Source: Haematococcus lacustris | Lineage: Eukaryota; Chlorophyta; Chlorophyceae; Chlamydomonadales; Haematococcaceae | NCBI GenBank assembly: GCA_030144725.1 | Contig: JASKMD010000029.1 | Location: 1,319,001-1,383,000, forward strand | Direction of reading: 5' to 3' | Length of the DNA stretch: 64,000 nt | Part shown: piece after piece, positions 55,701 through 64,000 of the stretch | How positions within the stretch are numbered: position 1 is the stretch's first letter | Layout of the letters: the number at the start of each line of letters is the position of its first letter | The notes under the pieces: model-generated | Database searches by the model: none | What the model was told of the DNA's origin: nothing | Seen by the model: the letters and a program-made list of their open reading frames with translations, nothing else | Position numbers and translations under genes: made by a program

Positions 55701-58700
55701 CTTGCCCGACATCCATCCATGTGACCCGTGTGACCTGTGTGACCCGTGTGACCCGTTGGGCCTACACAGGCTGCAGGCTACTGTTAGGGTTTGCTCAGCG
55801 CCCGGCACATTCAACCACATGTGAGAAGGGTCCTTGATCTATGCCATCACAGTCCCTGCATGTAAGGGTTTTGCCCAGGTGTCAGCTGGCAGGGCTAGTG
55901 CTTCATCATGCTTGCTAGATCAGCTGCTGCCCACACAACTCCACAGGCATGGTCCTGCCTGCAGTCAGCACAGGGGGAGAAGAGAGGAGGGTGGTTGCCC
56001 TGCTCAGCCTGGCAGCGGGATGCATGCAAATGCAGGATGGCGCCTTCATGCGTGATCCACACCTGTGCCGGGCAGTCAAACGGAGGCGGCTGCGGGCCCT
56101 GCTGCGCACCGCCAAGGAGATGGCCATGGTGAGTCGCCATGCAGTACCTGCCATGCAGTGCCTCACAAAGTGGGAGAGAGGAGATGAAAGACATCTGACA
56201 CACCCCACGCCCCACGGCCTTGCATGGCCATGTTGTCTTGCACCACTGTGCAACATGATGCATGTCTGCCGTGGGTGAGTGCCATGAGTGTATAGCCATG
56301 TCATGTCTTGTCATGTCTTGTCATGATTTTATTTTTACTTTATACACTCTGCTTCAGTTACCTCACCATTTCTCTCTCTCTTGTACATCACATACAAGGA
56401 TGTGGGTTCACTACAGGTGCCTGACCCTAGGCTGCGAGGCCTAACAGATCTGCTGGATGCACCAGACTGACCGAGTCCACTGGGGCTGCCCGCCAAGTTG
56501 TATGGGTGCATTGACACTGTACAACATGTTCGCGAACTTCACGATGTGTGCAATAGCACCTTGGCCCTCAACCTAGAGCCTTCATTGCAGTCCAACACTA
56601 ATCGTGGACCACTACAAAACGGTGTTTTGTCTGTGTGGAGTTCCCATGCACATGGCATACACATGGCAAAGACATGGCATACATATGGCATACACATGGC
56701 ATACACATGGTCATGGCCGCCTACCGTCTACATTATTGCCTGACCCAGAGGGCTCTGATGTAGAGTTGGCATGACAAACATGCACTAATTGTAAGCTGAG
56801 AGCAGCTCAAGATACAGGGCACACACTACTGTGCCGCAGCATTGCACATGTGCCATGGGTCTATATATTACTTCTTGTGGGACAATGTGTGCAATAGCAG
56901 CCACTATGTCTGTGAAGACACCAGGCTTGATCTTGGGGAACCTGTCACACAGCCGCTTGCTCAGCTGTTTGCATGCCTGGGTGCCTGGGCAGCACAGGGC
57001 CACAAGGCCAGGCCACCAGCACAGCTCCAGCTCCAGCACAGCATCAACTGGCCAGGCTCCAGGTAGCCATCCACAGCTGAGCTGGCCTGCAACTCATCCA
57101 CCAGCACCACCTTGTCCCTCAGCTGGCCCTGACCCCTGGGCCTCTTCATCACCTTGCGGCAGGCCTGCAGCACTGCCTTGGCCCCCCACCCACCCCAAGT
57201 GCCAACGCCAGCGTTGCCGAAGAAGATCACCAGCTGCTTGGCACAGTGGTAACGCTCCATGGACAGCGCCTCAGCCTCCTGCAGGACATGCATGGCACAC
57301 AAGGCACACAAGGCAGGGTGGTCTCACCTGGTCACACTGTGTAGGCGACCTCTAGGCTCCAGCGATCCACCACCTTCAAGACCCTCTCCAACCCCAACTC
57401 AAACTTCAACAAGCCAAAATTCCTAACCCAAACTCCAACAAGCCAACAACCCCAACCCAAACTCCCTTCCCACCCCTCACCCAGCTCTCCCTCTTCCCTG
57501 CCCGTACCTTCTTGAAGAAGCGCTCCAGTGTGCGCTCCTGAGCGGTTAGGTCGGCTGTCATGCTTTAGCTGCTGTTTCGTCAGCACCCACTCCCACTCCG
57601 GCCCGTGTCAGGGTCACGTTCTGCATGGGCTGGCTTGACTGCCTGCCTGCTGCGCGGGTCCAGCCCAAACCCATTCCTGTGTACAGTGGTTAACGTCTGG
57701 TGCGGCTGTCAGCCCACGCCCGATGATTAGCAAGCCAGCTACTTGCACCCAGAGCACCTTTGCTGAGCTGCGGTGCTGATGCTGACGCCGTCGTCTAAAT
57801 CCCTAGCTGCTGAGTACCAGCTATACCATGTGCTGTAAACTACCCATCGTGATTATGCTGCAGGCCTGTGCGGGTAACATGCTTCAACCATCACGCGTTG
57901 TGAAGTGTGGCATGCCTTCTGCATGGTTGCCCCTGCAGGGACTGGGGCACCTGCATTCGTGCAATATCGTACACGGTGACATCAAGCCGGTGGGTGATGA
58001 ATAACAGGTGGTCAACCTATCCTGCCATGCTGCCGGTCAGCAGGACTTGCACAGCCACATCGGCACCAGCTAAACCGTCTGGTGATAGGGCTCGCTTCAC
58101 CCTTGTTCTTTCGCGCGAGTCGCAGGCGAATGTACTGCTCAGTGCCTCACCCTCCGACGCACGAGGGTACACCGCTCAATTGGCGGACTTCGGCCTGGCT
58201 CGCGCCCTGCAGCCTGGCCAGGGCATCACGTTCCAAGGCAAGAGCACCGTCGGCACGGCTTCTTATGTGAGTGTGCGTCATGCGGCGACCACGGTACCAA
58301 CGCTGGTGACCATTTCATGTGTGCTGATAATGCGGGTGCATTGCGAAACATATCATGTTTACCGCTCTCCCATACCATCAAGCCCGGTTTGGCAACCCAA
58401 GAGTGACCACTGCACCAGTTCCTAGTGCACCTAGTTCTACCTAATTGTTTGTGAGCGTGGTGCAGAGGTGGCAGTTTTGACATGTGCTGCTGCTGAGGTT
58501 GTCTGTCCCATTTTGTTGCAAACTCACCTCACAGCCCTGCTCGAGCTGACCCCCTTACCTGCCACACCCACTTGTGCCTGTTCAGATGTCTCCAGAGGCG
58601 CTGCTAGAAGGGAAGTTGTCCTACCAAAGCGACATCTTCTCGTTGGGCATGTGCCTGTTTGAGATGGTCCATGGCGTCGGCGCACACGATGGTCACAGCA

Positions 58701-61145
58701 TGCGTGAGTCAAGCATAGTGATCTGCACCAGTGATTCGTTTTTTGCGTAATACGTAACGATCGGAGCCAAAAGCTAGTTTTCGAGGCCCGGCTTTCGTTA
58801 CCAAACGGGCCCTTGCGTTGGCTGGCCTGGGTTGCTTCGTAACCGCGTTGGCTTCGTGCCATGTCCGAGTTACGCGCAAGGCGGGGGCACAGCGATGGTG
58901 TTTGGAAAGCCAATAGGCCCGCTGGTACCACGAACAGGTTCCAGTCTGAGTGGCTCGAAGGCCGCGAGATGTGGCTTGTAGTTTTCGGCTTGCAAGGCAA
59001 CTTGTACCGCGTGCGCTGTACCGCTTGCGACTTAGTCATAAACAGCCATCTGCATACCATTGAGAAGCATGAGGACAGCGCCAGACACAAGCAGAACCTT
59101 GCAGCCAAACAGAAGAGCTCAGCAGCAGTGCAAGCCTTCAAGGCTGCGCTCACCACTGGGCGAGACAGAACTGCAGCGAAACGCAAGGAGCAAATGGAAG
59201 ACCCAGCCACCGTCACGCAGTTTGCAGCAGTGTTTTACCTGCTCAAGCTTGGCATACCCATGACAGACATTGAGCACACCCCGACCTCCTCAGAGTCGCC
59301 AGGACTCCAGCCATTGCAGCCAAGCACTGGAAAGACGACAACGCATGGCAGATTGCAGAGGCCCTTTACTCTGTCATGCGCAAGCATGACTTGGGAGGTA
59401 TTGCAGTCAGCAACGTTCCTGTCCCTGTGATGATGATGATGATGGACATATGCTTCGATGATAACAGACAGTCTGTCTGGTGATGTTTTTGTATAATGCT
59501 TTTAGATAACTAATTAAAGGTTTAAAAAGGTTTTTTATTTTTCGTAACCAGTCGTGACCAACCGCGTAACCAGCCACTTTATGGTCCAGGACCCTTCGTG
59601 ACCAGGATCAGCTAGGCCGTTTTGAAAAACGAATCACTGATCTGCACATGTACCATGTGTCGAGCATGACATGCATGCCTTTTCCACCCGCCCGTGTGGC
59701 ATGCAGCGAGGTTGTCTTGGCAGCTCATTTGGCCCATGCCTCCATCCCCGCTGACCAGGCGCCTCGTCAGACTAGCTGTTTGACCACATTACCCATTCAA
59801 TGGGCCATTGCCGTAGCCAGTGCTGCTACCCCTGACACCTCCATACATCACCACCCTCCCTCACTCCCCTCACCTCCCTTGCCATCACCTGTTGCTACTC
59901 TTCCACTGGTCCTCTTGTAGCACTACCCCCTTTCCGCCCCAGTTTCTGGGTGTCAGTGCGGTCCACCACCATCAACCATCATCACCATGTCGCATGTGGC
60001 GACCAAGGTGTGCGACCCATGCTTGCTGTGCAGGTCAGGTTCTGCTGTCCGCCCTCCACAGCGACCTGCCTCAATGGCAGGCACCTGACGAAGCGCAGCT
60101 GCCAGGCCTCAAGTCCATCTACTTCAGGTCAGGGTTGGCTGCTTCAGCCTCCACATCGTGTTCTGCAGCACCTTGGCTCTCAACCTAGAGCCTTCATTGC
60201 AGTCGAACACTGAGCGTGGACTAGGCCATCGTGTTCTGCAGCATGGCCAGACCAGACCAGACCAGACCAGACCAGACCAGACCAGACCAGACCAGACCAG
60301 ACCAGACCAGACCAGACCAGACCAGACCAGACCAGACCAGACCAGACCAGACCAGACCAGACCAGACCAGACCAGACCAGACCAGACCAGACCAGACCAG
60401 ACCAGACCAGACCAGACCAGACCAGACCAGACCAGACCAGACCAGACCAGACCAGACCAGACCAGACCAGACCAGACCAGACCAGACCAGACCAGACCAG
60501 ACCAGACCAGACCAGACCAGACCAGACCAGACCAGACCAGACCAGACCAGACCAGACCAGACCCTGCTTCGTGTTCTGCAGCATGGCCTCTGGCATCACT
60601 TGGTGATGATCATACCATGTTGAGGACGTGGGAGCGGGAGGGAGATGGAGCTTGCTTTGTCACACACCATCCACCATACCGCTGACATGCAGTCAGACAA
60701 CTATTGAACAGGGTGTTGCTTGTGAGTAATCTCACTCAACTACTATCTAACTGAAGCTGTATCAATCGCACCCTTGATGACTACAAACCCCACACCGGTG
60801 GCACGTAGCCCATTAGACTACTAGGCTACTCATTAAACTCATGTGGTACCGGCATGGCATGGCATGGCATGGCATGGCATGGCATGCCATGCCAACACTA
60901 GCAGTGTACGGCGGTGTGATGCTCCTGCAGCCATACCGCTGCTGGCCCTTGTGTGCTGCAGGTGCATTGCCGAGCCCCCTGAGGACCGCCCCTCAGCCAG
61001 CGACTTGGTGGCTGCACTCACTCAGCTGGAGCGGGCAGCTCGAGCGGAGGCCCAACAAGAGATGCGGCAGTTGGGGCCACAGGCTGCAGCTCAGGCAGCG
61101 GGTCAGGGCCCCACCCCGCACCCCCTCCCAGGACCCACTGAATGA
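52781..61145 (+). CDS. Myristoylation-motif serine/threonine-type protein kinase
   Basis: Exons 52781-53002, 53363-53468, 54496-54661, 54955-55108, 55226-55477, 56036-56128, 57939-57989, 58126-58266, 58586-58703, 60034-60127 and 60962-61145 join in one frame of 526 residues. The N-terminus M-G-N-C fits N-myristoylation at Gly2 and palmitoylation at Cys4, so membrane attachment is likely. The kinase core has G-S-G-A-Y-G-L-V (100-107), Lys121 in V-A-V-K, H-G-D-I-K-P (343-348), D-F-G (369-371), S-P-E-A (397-400) and Asp411 in Q-S-D-I-F-S-L-G-M. The catalytic loop is H-G-D, not H-R-D, as in many algal and receptor-like kinases. Between the alpha-C region and the hinge lies an unusual insert of about 110 residues (exons 4-5). 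A Gln/Ala-rich tail follows R-C-I-A-E-P-P-E-D-R-P-S-A-S-D-L. Introns 2, 6, 9 and 10 contain mobile elements or arrays. Substrate unknown. Confidence 0.88.
53575..54110 (-). mobile_element. Fanzor-like family A, copy A9 in kinase intron 2
   Basis: On the minus strand the frame 54100-53833 gives a linker, R-W-L-D-R-D-C-N-A-A-L-N-M-Q-R-I-G-E-S-K-W, then G-K-E-Y-P-G-L-G-Y-K-R-V-R-D-K and an intact stop; the tail then runs to the TTTAGCACCTTGG edge at 53575. It is 5'-truncated before the RuvC-like motif and lies in kinase intron 2 (53469-54495), antisense. The C-terminal frame is undamaged, suggesting a fairly young copy. Confidence 0.65.
55136..55190 (+). repeat. (CCCCCT)n array
   Basis: Pyrimidine-only hexanucleotide run within kinase intron 4 (55109-55225), close to the acceptor and possibly serving as its polypyrimidine tract. 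Confidence 0.85.
56556..57580 (-). mobile_element. Fanzor-like family A, copy A10 in kinase intron 6
   Basis: Minus strand: a first exon reads M-T-A-D-L-T-A-Q-E-R-T-L-E-R-F-F-K-K before a GTACGG donor (about 57560-57508). After an intron ending CTGCAG (about 57282) comes S-M-E-R-Y-H-C-A-K-Q-L-V-I-F-F-G-N-A-G-V, then W-G-A-K-A-V-L-Q-A-C-R-K-V and V-D-E-L-Q-A-S. The RuvC-III part is deleted; the sequence jumps, near 56875-56835, to the tail. This is the only copy showing the upstream exon clearly, which shows that the element gene contained introns. It lies in intron 6 (56129-57938), antisense. Confidence 0.65.
58729..59639 (+). mobile_element. hAT-like DNA transposon remnant in kinase intron 9
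   Basis: The element is 911 bp with 15-bp perfect terminal inverted repeats, CAGTGATTCGTTTTT at the left and its complement at the right. It is flanked by an exact 8-bp direct repeat, ATCTGCAC, at 58721-58728 and 59640-59647. An 8-bp target duplication with CA(G)-starting short repeats is typical of the hAT superfamily. The inner ORF 58861-59430 (189 aa) has a BED-like zinc finger, C-T-A-C followed by H-x5-H in E-K-H-E-D-S-A-R-H. No transposase catalytic domain or dimerisation region remains, so it is an internally deleted, non-autonomous copy. It sits in kinase intron 9 (58704-60033). Confidence 0.85.
58861..59430 (+). CDS. BED-type zinc-finger ORF of hAT-like element
   Basis: An ATG-initiated frame of 189 residues inside the transposon. 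R-C-T-A-C-D-L-V-I-N-S-H precedes I-E-K-H-E-D-S-A-R-H-K-Q-N, giving the C-x2-C...H-x5-H arrangement of BED-like DNA-binding fingers found at the start of hAT transposases. Ala/Lys-rich helices follow. The frame then ends where the catalytic region would begin. Whether it is expressed is unknown. Confidence 0.5.
   Translation: MSELRARRGHSDGVWKANRPAGTTNRFQSEWLEGREMWLVVFGLQGNLYRVRCTACDLVINSHLHTIEKHEDSARHKQNLAAKQKSSAAVQAFKAALTTGRDRTAAKRKEQMEDPATVTQFAAVFYLLKLGIPMTDIEHTPTSSESPGLQPLQPSTGKTTTHGRLQRPFTLSCASMTWEVLQSATFLSL
60167..60225 (-). mobile_element. Fanzor-like family A terminal stub (A11)
   Basis: Only the last 60 bp of the family A tail, starting GCACCTTGGCTCTCAACC on the plus strand. It is flanked by near-identical ATCGTGTTCTGCAGCA sequences at about 60156 and 60230, which look like a duplicated target or a local tandem duplication. 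It lies in kinase intron 10, antisense. Confidence 0.6.
60246..60562 (+). repeat. (CCAGA)n pentanucleotide array
   Basis: About 63 perfect copies of CCAGA in kinase intron 10, bracketed by two copies of CGTGTTCTGCAGCATGGCC (60231 and about 60571). It is uninterrupted, so probably young and length-variable. Confidence 0.95.
60700..60845 (-). mobile_element. Fanzor-like family B solo tail (B6)
   Basis: Reverse complement of the family B tail (GAGTAATCTCACTCAAC ... CGCACCCTTGATGACTAC) without coding sequence, in kinase intron 10, antisense. It is followed by a short ATGGC run at about 60852-60886. Confidence 0.6.
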
Positions 61146-62683
61146 GTATACACAGCTTCAAGGCTGCAAGGTGCTCAGTGCCCAGGGCTCAGTGCGCCCT
61201 CAGGGGGTGGTGGTTGTGCAGGGAACAGGGGCAGCGAGGTCCTCATGACATGGCGCTGGTCATGAAAGGGTGCAGGGAAGAGGGGGCAGGGGGCTGCTGT
61301 GCGTGGCAGCCGAGGTGGGGATCGCAGCAGGGGAGGGGGCAAGCGTCTGCAGCAGCGCGGCAGGGAGTGGTGTGATGGGGTGTGACCCTGTGCGGTGGTG
61401 AGGGGGGAAAGCATGGAGGGGTATGTGGGGTGGCAGGGTTGGGCTGACACAAACGCCTGTCTGTTGGGAACCACCCATTGTGCTTGAACACAGTGGCAGC
61501 ACAGTGTGCCAGCCACCCATTCTACGCCGCACTTGCCAGTCAACGGGCTCCTGGCTCATGTGTGTCAGGATAGCGAGGGCCGGCGTTGGCAAGACTTGGT
61601 CATTGGAGCATGGAGGACATGGGGGTTGCATGCCATTGCCATGTCATGGGGGGTTCTGAGAGGAGCTGGAGCTGGTGAATCCCACATGAGGGACAAGATG
61701 GATACGAATGCCAGTTTTTTTTCATTCTGTGTACTGCACGGCACAAGCTGCATCCAGCTGCTCCTCATTTCCTGCCACAAGGGGAATTATTCTGCAGGAC
61801 TGGCAGGGCGGCAGGGTCGGCTGCACATGCTGTTGTTCTACCATGGTCGGGGCAATAGCTGGCATGCGGACGTACCCTGCCTGCAAGCGACAGGGCCTCA
61901 GGTGAAGGTCAGATGGCCCACAACCTGTCAGTCATTGGGATGCTTCATTGCTCAGACCAAGGAAGGTGGTGGAACTATTGGCACACTACCATCAGCCACT
62001 GGGTTTCCTGGCCGAGTACTGAAGAGGGCGTGGGTTAGCTGGTTGGCCTACCTTCAGAACTGCATGATGTGATGCCTTGCAACCTGCGTGCATAAGGCTT
62101 CACCCATGGTGGGTTCCTTCAGCCAGAGATATGAGCATTGCAATGTTGCAACGTACTTAGCAACTGCAGTGACTAGTTGTTCCACTCGCTCGACTTGCAT
62201 GCAGTCGGGGGGGGGGTAACCAGGCTTGTGTATCTTCAGGTTTCACGTTTCCAATTGTTCATTTCACGATGGAAAGTGACAGTTGTTTGTGGAAAATGTG
62301 AAACTCTTTCGCGCCTGTGAAACTGAGCGGTTGCCGCTAGTTTCTCAGCCTCCCATTTTGCGCGTGGCCTGTTTGTAGGCCTGCACACCCCCTTTAACAA
62401 GCAGACATGATTTGGATGCTCAGATCGGCGCCTTGACCCTGCACTACCCCCCCAACATAACACCCATGCAAGTGTCTGCCATGCCATGCCATCCTCCACT
62501 ACTATATCACCACTCCCATTCTCCACCCACTCTGTGTGCACCCTGTGTCCGCAATGTCATACAACGTCCGCCGCCGACACTAGGCCACTGCAGCTCCTGC
62601 AGGCTGGCTAGCCATCGCTTCTCCATCTGCCTATCCACCCCCTCCCACCACCTCCCATGTGCGGCAAAGAACCTGGGCTGGGT
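61146..62683. other. No gene recognised
   Basis: Downstream of the kinase stop. Open frames such as 61506-62072 lack motifs and splice context. A run of nine G lies near 62208. Confidence 0.45.
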
Positions 62684-63150
62684 TGGGCTGGGCTGGGCTG
62701 GGCTGGGCTGGGCTGGGCTGGGCTGGGCTGGGCTGGGCTGGGCTGGGCTGGGCTGGGCTGGGCTGGGCTGGGCTGGGCTGGGCTGGGCTGGGCTGGGCTG
62801 GGCTGGGCTGGGCTGGGCTGGGCTGGGCTGGGCTGGGCTGGGCTGGGCTGGGCTGGGCTGGGCTGGGCTGGGCTGGGCTGGGCTGGGCTGGGCTGGGCTG
62901 GGCTGGGCTGGGCTGGGCTGGGCTGGGCTGGGCTGGGCTGGGCTGGGCTGGGCTGGGCTGGGCTGGGCTGGGCTGGGCTGGGCTGGGCTGGGCTGGGCTG
63001 GGCTGGGCTGGGCTGGGCTGGGCTGGGCTGGGCTGGGCTGGGCTGGGCTGGGCTGGGCTGGGCTGGGCTGGGCTGGGCTGGGCTGGGCTGGGCTGGGCTG
63101 GGCTGGGCTGGGCTGGGCTGGGCTGGGCTGGGCTGGGCTGGGCTGGGCTG
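62684..63150 (+). repeat. (GGGCT)n pentanucleotide array
   Basis: About 93 perfect GGGCT units, free of stop codons in all frames, so it generates long spurious Gly-Leu-Gly-Trp-Ala and Pro-Ser-Pro-Ala-Gln frames. I take it as a satellite-like array, not coding. Confidence 0.95.
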
Positions 63151-64000
63151 AACTGGGTATTGATGGGGCTGGGATAGGGTGTCGAGATCCGGAGGTGGTG
63201 GTGGTAGGCACATGGTTAGCAAGGCCCGGGCAAGGCCAAGCGATGCTGATCCTGGCTTATGCAAATCAGCTGCAACGAGCGGAAGCAATTCACTCGCAGT
63301 TTGATGGTTGCGCATGCTAGAAGCATGTCATGCTGCTCATCATCAGAGAGATAGCTGGTATGCCCGATGATGCAGCTGAAGGGCCAGTAACAGGACCAGG
63401 AATAGGAACAGCTTTAGAGCCAGCAGGTGTCAAACATTGCGTCAGCTTCGTGTGTTATCGTGCGTGTGCGGAGGGGCGCTGTTACATCGCTTTGTGCGGC
63501 GACTGTCCCTGACTGTTGACTTTCGATGGCAGCGACTAGAGCCCGGGCAGTCTGCATTGGGGCAAGTCGCTGGTTGCCTGCTGACTGCTGCTCGCCTGCT
63601 GCTGCCATCGGACCAACCGGACTTGAGCAATGAGAACTTCCAGATTCCTGCGACAAAAACTCTCAGTGAAACCCTAAATGTCTGTAATGTTGACAACCGG
63701 TTTTACGGGTTGCGTCAGTTGTCTGTGCAGCAATGTACATTAATTTGCAGTAGTGTCGTGCAGGACGCTGACAAGATATGAGGCGATTGTAAACAAATGT
63801 GTCGAAGGCATTGCCGGCAGGGGTTTAAACTTTAAATTAAAGCGTTCCTGGCCGCCTCCCCTGACGCCCTCATCCACCACCTGCCGCCCGCCCTGCCCCT
63901 GCCGCCTGCCCAGCCCTGGCAGCAGCCCGGAGGGGCGCAGCCTTGCCCCCAGCACCCCCAGTCAGACCCTCCCAACTCTGGTAAAACCTTTTACACAACC
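63151..64000. other. Unassigned right edge
   Basis: A Pro/Ala-rich plus-strand frame near 63842-64000 (F-L-A-A-S-P-D-A-L-I-H-H-L) could be the first visible exon of another gene, but it runs off the window. No other feature is supported. Confidence 0.3.

Noticed and set aside
60158..60685. Arg-Pro-Asp-Gln-Thr repeat ORF
   Set aside because: Translation of the CCAGA array in a kinase intron, with no start or splice context.
61506..62072. 188-residue ORF after the kinase
   Set aside because: No motif, no splice continuity and mixed composition; likely chance.
62412..63320. Long Gly-Leu-Gly-Trp-Ala and Pro-Ser-Pro-Ala-Gln open frames
   Set aside because: They are the GGGCT array read in different frames; the unit lacks stop codons, so length means nothing.

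Overview
The window looks like nuclear DNA of a chlorophyte green alga of the Chlamydomonadales. It is GC-rich, its genes are broken into many short exons with GT..CAG introns (often GTGAGT/GTGAGC donors), TGTAA polyadenylation-like motifs follow several stop codons, and it carries plastid genes typical of the green lineage: chlorophyllide a oxygenase, cpSRP43, and a long alanine-rich 11-mer repeat protein. A Haematococcus-like genome is my guess. No rRNA gene, convincing tRNA, CRISPR array or bacterial operon was seen.

Layout. 1-3.9 kb: retroelement-like gag and glutamine-rich coiled-coil ORFs (minus) between two 32-bp inverted repeats. 4.15-13.49 kb: a large coiled-coil protein gene (minus, 11 exons, about 1691 aa). 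13.9-15.8 kb: facing copies of a Fanzor/TnpB-like repeat, one split by a foldback MITE. 16.03 kb: a stray duplicate of a ketopantoate reductase exon. 16.74-22.67 kb: chlorophyllide a oxygenase (minus, 9 exons, 688 aa). 22.8-23.34 kb: two exons of an unrecognised protein. 23.8-29.79 kb: the 11-mer repeat protein with hydrophobic C-terminal segments (plus). 30.4-31.7 kb: the best Fanzor-like copy. 31.98-36.14 kb: ketopantoate reductase (plus). 37.93-43.95 kb: SpoU/TrmH RNA 2'-O-methyltransferase (minus), its introns full of repeats. 44.17-48.65 kb: cpSRP43 (minus, 10 exons, 501 aa). 48.79-51.74 kb: a low-complexity protein with a hydrophobic tail (plus). 52.78-61.15 kb: an N-myristoylation-motif protein kinase (plus, 11 exons, 526 aa). 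62.7-63.15 kb: a GGGCT array, then unassigned sequence.

Gene logic. CAO makes chlorophyll b, and cpSRP43 is the plastid chaperone that delivers chlorophyll a/b-binding proteins to thylakoids, so two steps of antenna biogenesis lie about 22 kb apart. Ketopantoate reductase belongs to pantothenate/CoA synthesis. The SpoU enzyme probably methylates rRNA or tRNA, perhaps in an organelle. I see no operon-like coupling.

The most striking pattern is the repeat content. At least 17 fragments of two related families share fixed 3' tails, and their best copies encode a C-terminal D-R-D-x-N-A-A-x-N motif like the third RuvC motif of TnpB/Fanzor nucleases. Thirteen of them lie in introns of four genes, and all thirteen are antisense to the host gene. 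A hAT-like element with 15-bp terminal inverted repeats and a perfect 8-bp target duplication, two MITE-like elements and several long pentanucleotide arrays complete the repeat landscape. Exon joins were worked out by eye from reading frame, splice sites and remembered family sequences; no alignment or RNA evidence was available.
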